This document shows, piece after piece, positions 45,578-54,210 of a stretch of 64,000 nucleotides of DNA. This DNA is from Actinomyces trachealis (GTDB lineage Bacteria; Actinomycetota; Actinomycetes; Actinomycetales; Actinomycetaceae). Positions within the stretch are counted from its first letter, which is position 1. Each line of letters starts with the position of its first letter. Made by a program: the position numbers and the translations under genes. A model generated the notes under the pieces. That model was not told where the DNA came from and ran no database searches. It saw only the letters and a list, made by a program, of their open reading frames with translations. The stretch spans positions 2,418,001-2,482,000 of the forward strand of contig NZ_CP065027.1 in assembly GCF_015711475.1 (NCBI RefSeq), written 5' to 3'.

Positions 45578-48088
45578 ATGAGCTACCCGACTACCCCAGC
45601 AGGCACCCCGGACGCAGCGGACACCACCTCGGCCACGCGGGTGGTCTCCCTGGCGGTCAGCGGTATGACCTGCGCCTCCTGCGTGGCCCGAGTGGAGAAG
45701 AAGCTCTCCCGGCTCGACGGCGTGCAGGCCTGCGTCAACCTGGCCACCGAGTCCGCCCAGGTGACCGCCCCCGCCACGGTCAGCGACGAGGAGCTGCTGC
45801 GCACCGTGGCCCACGCCGGTTACAGCGCTACGATCACCGCCACCACGGCCGCCTTGCCCGAGACGGCGGATGAGCCTACGGCGCGCGGCACAAAGGGCGC
45901 GGGGGGTAGCCAAGCGCAGGCCCGCCCCACCGCCGTCCCCCAGCCAGCTCCCAAACCGCTAGGCGCCGCGCACCTGGAGCGTGCCGCCGACCTGCGCCGT
46001 CGTCTGCTTATCTGCCTGGTGCTGTCAGTGCCGGTGATGGCCTTGTCCATGGTGCCCGCCTTGCAGCTGCCTGGCTGGCAGTGGGTGGTGTTCTTGCTGA
46101 CCCTGCCGGTGGCCACCTGGGGGGCCTGGCCCTTCCACCGGGCGGCGGCCCAGGCGCTGCGGCACAGGGCCTCCACCATGGACACGCTGGTGTCCCTGGG
46201 GGTGCTGGCCGCCTTCGGGTGGAGTGTGTGGGCGCTGGTGTGGGGCGGTGCCGGGCAGGTCGGCCTGCGCATGAGCATGGAGCTGCTGCCGCGAGCCCAG
46301 TCCCACCACCCGCACCTGTATTTTGAGTCGGCCGCCTGGGTGACGACCTTCCTGCTGGCGGGCCGCCTGGCGGAGGCGCAGGCCAAGTTCCGTTCCGGGG
46401 ACGCCCTGCGCGCCCTGCTGGAGCTGGGGGCCAAGGAGGTCACGCGGGTGCGGCTGGTCTCGCCGTCGGGGTCCACGGCTGCCGTGGAGGTCCTGGACGA
46501 GCAGGGTGCGCCGCTGCCGGAGGCCACCCGCCTGCAGGAGCGGGTGGCGGTGGAGGCCCTGGTGGCGGGGGACCTGTTCGCGGTGAGCCCGGGTGAGAAG
46601 GTAGCTACCGACGGCGTGGTCGTGGAGGGCCGCTCGGCGGTGGACGCCTCCCTGCTGACCGGCGAGTCGGTGCCTGTGGAGGTGGGGCCGGGTGCTGCCG
46701 TGACGGGGGCGACGGTGAACACCTCAGGGGCCCTGCTGGTGCGGGCCACGGCGGTGGGCGAGGGCACCACGCTGGCCCGGATCGGGGCGCTGGTGACGGC
46801 GGCGCAGGCAGGCAAGGCCCCGGTGCAGCGCCTGGCGGACCGGGTCTCGGGGGTGTTCGTGCCTGCGGTGATCTCCCTGGCGGCGCTGACACTAGTCGGT
46901 TGGCTGGTGACGGGGCACGCGCCGCAGCAGGCTTTCACGGCGGCGGTGGCAGTGCTGGTGATTGCCTGCCCCTGCGCGCTGGGGCTGGCCACGCCGACGG
47001 CGGTACTGGTGGGTACGGGCCGGGCGGCCCAGCTGGGCGTGGTGGTCAAGGGGCCGGAAGTGCTGGAGTCCACGCGCACCCTGGACACGATCGTGCTGGA
47101 CAAGACGGGTACGGTCACGCAGGGCCGTATGAGCCTGGGCCTAGAGGGGGACCTGACCGTGCTGACCGGCTGGGGCGGGGGTGTTCCTTCAACTGCGGGC
47201 GGGGCTGACACAACCCTGGCACTCACTTTGGCTGGCGCGGTGGAGGCCCCTAGTGAGCACCCGGTGGCGGCTGCAGTGGCTGCGGCGGCCCGGGAGGCGG
47301 TCGGTGACCTGCCGCCGGTGGGGGGCTTTACGAACCATGCGGGGCGTGGGGTGAGCGGCACGGTTGCCTTGGAGGGGAGGAGCTACGCCGTCGCCGTGGG
47401 CCGGGCGGAGTGGCTGGCTGAAGAGGGCACGCCCCTGGATGACGCTGCCGCGCGGGCCCTGGAGCGGGCGGAGGAGACGGGGGCGACCGCCATCGTACTG
47501 GCTGTGGATGGTGAAGCGGCGGCAGTGCTGGCGGTGCGGGACACGGTGCGGCCCAGCTCGGCGCAGGCGGTGGCGCGGCTGCGGGACCTGGGGCTGCGGC
47601 CGGTGCTGCTCACTGGCGATAACCCGCGGGCGGCCGCGCACGTGGCCCGGGCGGTGGGGATCGCGGCCACGGACGTGCACGCGGGGGTGCTGCCGGGCGG
47701 CAAGCAGGAGGTGGTGGCCGCCCTGCAGGCCCAGGGGCACAACGTGGGCATGGTGGGTGACGGCGTGAACGACGCCGCCGCCCTGGCGCAGGCGGGCACA
47801 CAGGGGCTGGGCCTGGCTATGGGCACGGGCGCGGACGTGGCGATTGAGGCGGCGGATATAACGCTTATGCGTGCGGACCTGGACGCGGTGGTGTGCGCGG
47901 TACAGGTGAGCCGGGCGACGCTGCGGGTGATCCGCCAAAACCTGTTCTGGGCTTTTGCCTACAACATCTCCGCGATCCCGCTGGCGGTGGCGGGGCTGCT
48001 CAACCCGATGATCGCTGGGGCGGCGATGGCCTGCTCAAGCGTGATCGTGGTCCTGAACTCCCTGCGCCTGCGGCGGGCGGGTGGCTGA
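45578..48088 (+). CDS. copA: copper-exporting P1B-type ATPase
   Basis: 836 aa from ATG 45578 (AGGAGG just upstream). One N-terminal metal-binding domain (GMTCASC, Cys32/Cys35), an Ala/Pro linker, then the P1B core: TGES phosphatase loop, the transmembrane CPC (Cys464-Pro-Cys466), phosphorylated Asp508 in DKTGT, the SEHPVA motif and GDGVNDAAAL (Asp728). A His-rich turn (QSHHPH) lies between two early helices. Exports Cu(I), fed by CopZ. Confidence 0.95.
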   Translation: MSYPTTPAGTPDAADTTSATRVVSLAVSGMTCASCVARVEKKLSRLDGVQACVNLATESAQVTAPATVSDEELLRTVAHAGYSATITATTAALPETADEPTARGTKGAGGSQAQARPTAVPQPAPKPLGAAHLERAADLRRRLLICLVLSVPVMALSMVPALQLPGWQWVVFLLTLPVATWGAWPFHRAAAQALRHRASTMDTLVSLGVLAAFGWSVWALVWGGAGQVGLRMSMELLPRAQSHHPHLYFESAAWVTTFLLAGRLAEAQAKFRSGDALRALLELGAKEVTRVRLVSPSGSTAAVEVLDEQGAPLPEATRLQERVAVEALVAGDLFAVSPGEKVATDGVVVEGRSAVDASLLTGESVPVEVGPGAAVTGATVNTSGALLVRATAVGEGTTLARIGALVTAAQAGKAPVQRLADRVSGVFVPAVISLAALTLVGWLVTGHAPQQAFTAAVAVLVIACPCALGLATPTAVLVGTGRAAQLGVVVKGPEVLESTRTLDTIVLDKTGTVTQGRMSLGLEGDLTVLTGWGGGVPSTAGGADTTLALTLAGAVEAPSEHPVAAAVAAAAREAVGDLPPVGGFTNHAGRGVSGTVALEGRSYAVAVGRAEWLAEEGTPLDDAAARALERAEETGATAIVLAVDGEAAAVLAVRDTVRPSSAQAVARLRDLGLRPVLLTGDNPRAAAHVARAVGIAATDVHAGVLPGGKQEVVAALQAQGHNVGMVGDGVNDAAALAQAGTQGLGLAMGTGADVAIEAADITLMRADLDAVVCAVQVSRATLRVIRQNLFWAFAYNISAIPLAVAGLLNPMIAGAAMACSSVIVVLNSLRLRRAGG

Positions 48089-48256
48089 GAGGGCTGGGTT
48101 GGTGTGGGTCGCAGAGCTGGGTGGCGGGCCCGCACGATCCGGGCCGCTGGGCCTGCGGGGGCTAGCCTGTAAGGGTTCCTGACCCTCTGAATGGGTGAGG
48201 TGCCCTGCCTGATGCGTGCTGCTCGCTAAGCACTTTGAGGAGGACAGCCGATAGTT

Positions 48257-48648
48257 GTGTTCACTGGTAAGCGCTACGCGGGGGCCTTGGCGCTGGTGGC
48301 CTGCTGGCCTCCTGCCAGCACCAGGACAAGAACCAGGAGTACAGCTACAGGCCCGAGCTTGAGATGGAAGCCTCCATGCTCAGCATCCAGGACATACCCG
48401 GCGCCACCACCGTCACCTGGGACACAGGATTACGCGGCGCCGTGGTCACCAGTTGCCCTCTCATGGAATCCAAGTCAGACCTGACTGTCCAGGATCCCTG
48501 GCACACCCCTACCACCTCGGCCCGCTTCACCCTGGGATAGCTCATCGTCACCCAGACCGCCGACTTCGACATCGTAGAACGCGACCACAGCAAGGACGCC
48601 CGCACCCCCGGAGACCACCCCGCCAACCCCACCCCCTGGACCTACTAG
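48257..48648 (+). pseudogene. broken lipoprotein gene
   Basis: GTG 48257 starts FTGKRYAGALALVA; a one-base loss near 48297 throws the frame, and the next frame continues GLLASCQHQDKNQEYSYRPE, which includes a lipobox L-A-S-C. That frame runs to an in-frame TAG at 48538-48540 (after ARFTLG) and then continues LIVTQTADFDIVERDHSKDA to TAG 48646. The following bases in a third frame (DKALTKANATLD) may be more of the same gene. At least two lesions, so a dead small lipoprotein of about 130-150 aa, family unknown. Confidence 0.6.
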
Positions 48649-48835
48649 ACAAGGCCCTGACCAAAGCCAACGCCACCCTGGACCCAACCGCCCGAAACCC
48701 ACCCATAGACTCAAGCCATGAGCGACATGGAGACTCTTGGCAGCCCCCCAGGCGCCACGCCCTGCCTCCAACAACACCTCCACCGCCCGCCCAGCATCTA
48801 TCCCCCCGGCCAGCCCCGCACCGTCACCAAGTCCT

Positions 48836-48860
48836 AAACCCCAAACCCCAAACCCCAAAC
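48836..48860 (+). repeat. heptanucleotide tandem repeat next to a start codon
   Basis: AAACCCC is repeated three times, plus AAAC, ending on the base before ATG 48861. It occupies the place where a ribosome-binding site should be. Slippage would change leader length by 7 bases without altering the coding frame. Confidence 0.7.
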
Positions 48861-51599
48861 ATGCCCGAGACCCCAACCACCAGCACCGCCTCAGCCACCT
48901 CTCCCGTGGGCATCCCCGCGATCGGCGTCGCCCCCCTGCAGCCCCCACACACCAGCCTCCGCCCGGAGATGGCCACCGCCCTACTGGTGGACGCCGCCCC
49001 CCACCGTCAACGGCGTACCGAGGATCTGGTCTCCATGATGATCGCGGCGCTGGGTATCACCTCCCTGCTAGTCCTGGCGATTTACGCGCACGAGACCACC
49101 ACCGGCGTCACCCAGGACGTGCAGAATGCCTTCGCCGTGGTCCTACGCCGCATCCTGGTCTTCCCCCTGCAGGCCATTGAGGGCTTGGTGGCCTTCCTGG
49201 TGCCCGTCGTCGTGTTCGGGGACCGGCTGCTGCGGCGCCGCTGGCACCGTGCTGTCTCCGCTGCCCTGGCGGCCGTCGGCGCCTTCATTGCCGCCATACT
49301 GGCCGTCGGCGCTATCGCTATGTGGGCGCCCGAATCCCTGCGCGCGGGCCTGACTGTCACCGCCTCCGGCAGGCCCCAGCTATCCATCTCCACCACCCTG
49401 GCTGCCCTGTCCGGCATCCTCACCGCCGCCGGTGAGCGCCGTTCCTCCACCGTGGTGCGCGGTGGCTGGCTGGCCTTCTGGTTGGCCACCGGCATGGCCC
49501 TGGTGCGCAGCGCCCTGAATCTGCCCGGGGCCTTCATCTCCCTGCTCATCGGCCGTTTGATCGGCCTGGCCCTGCGCTATGGCATCGGCATGGAAGACCA
49601 ACGCGCCAACGGCCTGGGCCTAGTGCGGGCCTTGCGCCGCGCAGGGGTCGACGCCGAACGCATCGTCCGCATGGACCACGCCCCCCACGCCCGCGCCTGG
49701 TCGGTCACCACCGAGTCCACCACCGGCTACACCGAGCGCGTGCGTGAGAACCCCCTGGCCACCCCCCTGGCCGACGTCGAACTCGCCGTTGGCGGCGCCA
49801 CCGCCAACCCCGCTACCCCCGGCACCCCATCCCCCAGCCACACCCCCAAGCCCCAACCCAAACCCGAACCCGAGCAGGACGTGTCCATCACCCCCTTGGA
49901 CATCGACCTGGAACCCATTCTCACGGACGCCTCCTCCAAGGCGCTCACGGAGGGCCGCCCCTCCGTGCACCGCATCTATGCTGTGTGGGACCGCGCCGGA
50001 ATCCGGCGCGACGTCACCATCCTGGATGCCGACCGGCAGGTCGCTGGCTTCCTCTCCACCGCCTGGGACCGGCTGCGCGTACGCGGCCTGGCGCCCGAAC
50101 GCGACCTGTCCGTGCGCACCGCCGCCGAGCACGCCGCCCTGATGACCCTGGAGGCGCGCCGCGCCCAGGTGCGCACCCCTAACCTGCTGGGTATGGCGGA
50201 AGTGGACGAGTCCGTTCTGCTGGTCACCGACCACATCGTGGGGGCCCGCACCTTCACGGACCTGGGGGCAGTCAGCGACCGGGTCCTGGACGACCTGTGG
50301 ACCCAGCTGCGCCGCGCCCACGAGGCGGGCCTGGCGCACCGCTCCATCGAGTCCGCCTCCGTGGTGGTGGACGTGGCCGGGCACGTGTGGCTCCTGGACT
50401 GGGACTCCGGGGAGGTCCTCTCCTCCGAGCTGTCCCGCCGCCTAGACCTGGCCCAGACCCTGGCCCTGGTGGCCTCCGTGGTGGGGGTGGAGCGGGCCAT
50501 CGCCTCGGCCTCACGCACCCTGAGCACCGCCCAGCTGGCCTCGATCGCCCCCATGCTGCAGCGGGTGGTGCTGCCCCGCTCCACCCGGGAGGCGCTGGGC
50601 AAGCACGCTACCTTGCAGGACCTGCGTGACGCCCTGGTGGGCTTGACCCCCACCGCCCATGCCGAGCCCGCCAAGATCACCCGCTTCTCCGCCCGCACCG
50701 TGGTGATGGCCGTGGTGGGCCTAGTGGCGGTGTGGACGCTGTTAGCCCGCCTGAACTTCGCGGAGATCAGTGACGCCGTGGCCGGGGCCAACTACTGGTG
50801 GGTGGCGGCGGCCCTGGTCTTCTCCCTGGCCACCTACGTGGGGGCCGGGCAGACCCTGGTGGCCTTCAGCCCGGTGCGTCTGCCGCTGCTGCGTTCCACC
50901 GAGGTCCACCTGGCCTCCTCCGTGGTGGCGCTGGTGGCCCCCGCCGGGGTCGGCGGGGCTGCCCTCAACCTGCGCTTCCTGAACCGTAAGGGGGTACCCA
51001 CTGCCGTCGGGGTGGCCACCGTAGCCCTGGTGCAGGTGGTGCAGTTCCTGGTGACTGTGGTGCTGCTGCTGGTCCTGGCGGCGACGACGGGCCAGTCCAC
51101 CGGCCTGACCCTGCCCTCTGGCTGGCTGCTGGCCGGGGCGGGCGTGATCGTGCTGGTCGTCTCCGTGGTCCTGCTGGTGTCGCGCCTGCGCAACTGGGTG
51201 TGGGTCAAAATCGAGCCGACCTACAAGCAGGTGTGGCCGCGCCTGGTGTGGGTGATGTCCAACCCGCAGCGGCTGGCGCTGGGTATCGGTGGGGCGGTCC
51301 TGCTGAGCCTGAGCTATATCCTGGCCTTCGGGGCCAGCCTGTGGGCTTTTGGCTACACCCTGCCCTTCTCGGTGCTGGCTATCACCTACCTGGCCTCCAA
51401 CACGGTGGGTTCCGTGGTGCCCTCCCCCGGTGGTATCGGCCCGGTGGAGCTGGCGCTGACGGCGGGCCTGGTCACGGCGGGCATCCCCAGCGGGGTGGCG
51501 CTGTCCACGGCGATCGTCTACCGCCTAGTGACCTTCTGGGTGCCGATTCCCGTGGGCTGGTTGAGCCTGCAGCGCCTCCAGAGGGTTGGGGGCCTGTAG
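48861..51599 (+). CDS. pseudokinase-LPG-synthase-type (UPF0104) fusion membrane protein
   Basis: 912 aa from ATG 48861. About six N-terminal membrane helices (residues 55-235), a Pro/Lys linker (TPSPSHTPKPQPKPEPEQ), then a soluble kinase-like domain (about 350-600) with LLVTDHIVGARTF, HEAGLAHRSIESASVVVD and VWLLDWDSGEV: the catalytic loop and metal site are in place but the catalytic Asp is replaced (HRS). The C-terminal 300 residues are the LPG_synthase_TM domain with NTVGSVVPSPGGIGPVELAL. The fusion is known in actinobacteria; substrate unclear. No ribosome-binding site precedes the ATG. Confidence 0.8.
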   Translation: MPETPTTSTASATSPVGIPAIGVAPLQPPHTSLRPEMATALLVDAAPHRQRRTEDLVSMMIAALGITSLLVLAIYAHETTTGVTQDVQNAFAVVLRRILVFPLQAIEGLVAFLVPVVVFGDRLLRRRWHRAVSAALAAVGAFIAAILAVGAIAMWAPESLRAGLTVTASGRPQLSISTTLAALSGILTAAGERRSSTVVRGGWLAFWLATGMALVRSALNLPGAFISLLIGRLIGLALRYGIGMEDQRANGLGLVRALRRAGVDAERIVRMDHAPHARAWSVTTESTTGYTERVRENPLATPLADVELAVGGATANPATPGTPSPSHTPKPQPKPEPEQDVSITPLDIDLEPILTDASSKALTEGRPSVHRIYAVWDRAGIRRDVTILDADRQVAGFLSTAWDRLRVRGLAPERDLSVRTAAEHAALMTLEARRAQVRTPNLLGMAEVDESVLLVTDHIVGARTFTDLGAVSDRVLDDLWTQLRRAHEAGLAHRSIESASVVVDVAGHVWLLDWDSGEVLSSELSRRLDLAQTLALVASVVGVERAIASASRTLSTAQLASIAPMLQRVVLPRSTREALGKHATLQDLRDALVGLTPTAHAEPAKITRFSARTVVMAVVGLVAVWTLLARLNFAEISDAVAGANYWWVAAALVFSLATYVGAGQTLVAFSPVRLPLLRSTEVHLASSVVALVAPAGVGGAALNLRFLNRKGVPTAVGVATVALVQVVQFLVTVVLLLVLAATTGQSTGLTLPSGWLLAGAGVIVLVVSVVLLVSRLRNWVWVKIEPTYKQVWPRLVWVMSNPQRLALGIGGAVLLSLSYILAFGASLWAFGYTLPFSVLAITYLASNTVGSVVPSPGGIGPVELALTAGLVTAGIPSGVALSTAIVYRLVTFWVPIPVGWLSLQRLQRVGGL

Positions 51600-51739
51600 C
51601 TCCCGGGAGACTCGGCCAGCCGGGTCCAGCAGATGGGGTAGCTGACTAAATCCTCCAATCGGGGGAGCCAGTCGACTGATACGTCGGCGGCCGCCCGTCA
51701 GGAGAATCAGAACCTGATTCCCCAACCCTAGGAGCCGCA

Positions 51740-52135
51740 ATGAGCCTGACCACCGCCGCACACATATGCCTGGGCCTCGTCGCCGCCGGGGCCCTCGCGG
51801 CCCTCAGCCTGCTGATCTCCCGCCGCTACCACCGCAACACGGGCCTGGGGGAGGACCTGCCCAATGACCAGCTCGTGCGGTTCTTCTCCTCCCTGAGCCG
51901 TTCAACCCTAGTGGTGACACTGTGCTCCATGGCCGCCATCGTCCTGCTGGCGGTCACCGCTCCCCTCCTTGAGACCACGCAGATCACCATCTGCATGATC
52001 GCCATCGCGGCTGTCGAGCTGCTCCTGGGCTGGCTTAGCGGGCAGGCCGCCTGCTACGCCGCGATTGCCCGCCAGCGCCGCCTTGAGATCAGCGCCACCC
52101 GTTGGGAACGTCTTATGGCTACCGGTCGCCTGTGA
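51740..52135 (+). CDS. small three-helix membrane protein
   Basis: 131 aa, ATG 51740 with AGGAG upstream. Three hydrophobic segments (near 8-27, 57-77 and 82-102) separated by a polar loop (YHRNTGLGEDLPNDQ), then a basic C-terminus. No family recognised. First gene of the ABC/two-component cluster; 76 bases before the ATPase gene. Confidence 0.6.
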   Translation: MSLTTAAHICLGLVAAGALAALSLLISRRYHRNTGLGEDLPNDQLVRFFSSLSRSTLVVTLCSMAAIVLLAVTAPLLETTQITICMIAIAAVELLLGWLSGQAACYAAIARQRRLEISATRWERLMATGRL

Positions 52136-52211
52136 GTCGCCACCTGTCTAGAAGATGCTGCGCCGAGACGAACCGCCCGTAATCTGCTACCCACCCGAGA
52201 AAGACCACACC

Positions 52212-52940
52212 ATGACGACGCCCCTGCTCAAGGTCGACGCGGTCACCAAAACCTACAAGTTGACCACCGCCATCAAGGACATCCACCTGACGGTCACCCC
52301 CGGCCAGTCCCTCGGTCTTCTGGGCCCTAACGGTGCTGGCAAGACTACGACCCTGTGCACGATCCAGGGCGCCGTCCGCCCCAGCGCCGGAACCGTGTCC
52401 CTCTTTGGCCACCACCCGCTCTCCCTGCCTGACGCTGCCCGCCACGTCGGCTTCGCCTTTGACGGGACCGGCCTACCCACCTCCCACAGCGTGCATAACC
52501 ACCTGATCAACCACCGCCTTGCCAACGGACTGTCCCACCGCGAGATTGAGGAGATCACGGAAGAGTTCGAGCTCGGTCCCCTGTTGCAACGCCGCATCAA
52601 GGACCTGTCAACCGGTGAGCACAAGCGTGTCAGCCTTGCTACCGCCATGGCTGGCCGCCCCCAGCTGCTCATCCTCGACGAGCCCACCAACGGACTGGAC
52701 GTTGGGGGCGCCCATTGGCTGCGTAAAAAGCTCCTCGCCTACATCCGCGGTGGCGGCGCGCTCCTCATCTCCAGCCACATTCTCTCCGAGGTCGCGCGCA
52801 TCGTCGACAGTGTCCTCGTGATCAAGCGGAGCATCCTGTTTGACGGGCCCCTCGCCGACCTACAGCAGCACGGCGGCCCCACCCTTGAGGACGCCTACCT
52901 AAATCTCGTCAGCCCGAACCGAAAGAGCGCCGCAGCATGA
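52212..52940 (+). CDS. ABC transporter ATP-binding protein
   Basis: 242 aa from ATG 52212. Walker A GPNGAGKT (38-45), signature LSTGEHKRVSLA, Walker B LLILDEPTNGLD and the switch histidine in ISSHIL. Of the type that powers ABC-2 exporters. Overlaps the permease start (ATGA). Confidence 0.93.
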   Translation: MTTPLLKVDAVTKTYKLTTAIKDIHLTVTPGQSLGLLGPNGAGKTTTLCTIQGAVRPSAGTVSLFGHHPLSLPDAARHVGFAFDGTGLPTSHSVHNHLINHRLANGLSHREIEEITEEFELGPLLQRRIKDLSTGEHKRVSLATAMAGRPQLLILDEPTNGLDVGGAHWLRKKLLAYIRGGGALLISSHILSEVARIVDSVLVIKRSILFDGPLADLQQHGGPTLEDAYLNLVSPNRKSAAA

Positions 52941-53794
52941 CCACCTCGACCTTCGCAACCACCGCAGCAAAGCACGCCCCGCAGGCCTCCGCTCGCGCAC
53001 GCACCCACGCTGAGGCCCCGCGGAGTAGCGGGCTGCGCACCCTGAGCGTCATCGCCTCCCTGACCCGGCGCGGCATGACGGACCGCACCTGGCTGTGGTT
53101 CGCCCTCACCGGCGTCGCCCTGGGAGCCTTCACCACCGTCATTGACTCAAGTACCTTCCTTGAGACGATCGACACCCGCAACCAGGCTGCCGTTGACGCC
53201 GTTGCCCTGCGTCTCCTGCGCCTCGGTTTCGCCCTGCTGCTGGTGTCTGCCCTGTGGGGCGCCACCCAGGTCACCTCCGAGTTTCGCGACGGCACCGTCG
53301 CCGGACGCGTCAACGAGCACCGCGGGATCGGCCGCCTGGTGTGCGGCCACGCCCTCGCTTCACTACCCATGGGGCTCGTATTCGGCCTCATCGGCGTGCT
53401 CAGCGCCGGAGTGCCCACCTGGTTCATCCTGCGGAGCAAGGGCCTAACCCCCACGCTGGACGGGGAGGTTCTGACCACCGCCCTCGGCATCGTGGCCGTC
53501 ACCGCCCTGGCCGCACCCTGGGGTACCTGCTTCGGTTGGGTGATCCGTAGGGCGCTCCCTGCGAGCCTCGTCCTCATTGTGTGGGCCATGTTCATCGAGC
53601 CAGCGCTCGTGCCCGCTCTGCCCAAGGATGCTGGCCAGTACCTGCCTGGTGGTCTCCAGCTCACCCTCATCCACGACGCCACCGCCGTAGGTTCCACGCC
53701 CATCACGCTCGCTGCGGCTCTCCTGGTTGCATGGGTGGCTGTGGCTGGCGTCATTGCAACCATCGCGACTCGAAAGGGTGACCTACGTGTCTGA
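52937..53794 (+). CDS. ABC-2-type transporter permease
   Basis: 285 aa. About 40 polar residues, then six hydrophobic helices; the stretch ALWGATQVTSEFRDGTVAGRV between helices 2 and 3 is typical of ABC-2 permeases of the NatB/YhgE-like kind. Forms an exporter with the preceding ATPase. Overlaps the next small gene by 8 bases. Confidence 0.88.
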   Translation: MTTSTFATTAAKHAPQASARARTHAEAPRSSGLRTLSVIASLTRRGMTDRTWLWFALTGVALGAFTTVIDSSTFLETIDTRNQAAVDAVALRLLRLGFALLLVSALWGATQVTSEFRDGTVAGRVNEHRGIGRLVCGHALASLPMGLVFGLIGVLSAGVPTWFILRSKGLTPTLDGEVLTTALGIVAVTALAAPWGTCFGWVIRRALPASLVLIVWAMFIEPALVPALPKDAGQYLPGGLQLTLIHDATAVGSTPITLAAALLVAWVAVAGVIATIATRKGDLRV

Positions 53795-53966
53795 CGCCGC
53801 CCTTGCCTCGTTGCGCCACTACCAGATCGTCCTGGGGGCCGACGAGGAGGAGACGGAGACCACCAACTTGCTAGCTCTTTACGCTGGCAACGGTGCGCAG
53901 CACTACCAGGCCATCAGCGCCTGGGACGACTCAGAGATTGACACCATCCTTGAGTTCCTCTCTTAG
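53787..53966 (+). CDS. 59-aa acidic small protein coupled to the ABC exporter
   Basis: GTG 53787 lies inside the end of the permease gene, with GAAAGGG upstream. The product is acidic and soluble (GADEEETETTNLLALYAG ... WDDSEIDTILEFL), no Cys, no signal. Too few landmarks for a family. Position between an exporter and a two-component system makes a peptide precursor or a regulator of the exporter possible. Confidence 0.5.
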   Translation: MSDAALASLRHYQIVLGADEEETETTNLLALYAGNGAQHYQAISAWDDSEIDTILEFLS

Positions 53967-54096
53967 CGTTGAACTGAGTGAGCTGGGCATGCGCACTGTT
54001 TTCCAGAGGTCTCGCCCCTTGGAGGTACTACCTGGCCACGCCAATGTCATCCTTGGCGCCGTGCGCCCTGACCACTCCACCTACCAAGGAGCGCCC

Positions 54097-54210
54097 ATGG
54101 CGCACGTCACCAGGCTGCCCCACCTCTGTCCTCTAGAACATGATTCATCCGCTACCGTGGCACTGAGCACCAAGCTGAGGGGAGAGCCGTGGAGGCTGAC
54201 AGCCGCCTGA
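54097..54210 (+). CDS. possible 37-aa leader peptide overlapping the kinase start
   Basis: ATG 54097 has an excellent AAGGAG five bases upstream and runs 37 codons (MAHVTRLPHLCPLEHD...) to a TGA at 54208, past the histidine-kinase GTG at 54189. It may serve mainly to couple translation to the kinase gene. No family. Confidence 0.35.
   Translation: MAHVTRLPHLCPLEHDSSATVALSTKLRGEPWRLTAA

Noticed and set aside
48453..48860. N-terminal extension of the pseudokinase fusion
   Set aside because: The extra 136 codons run through the lipoprotein pseudogene in another frame and the AAACCCC repeat; no family resemblance.
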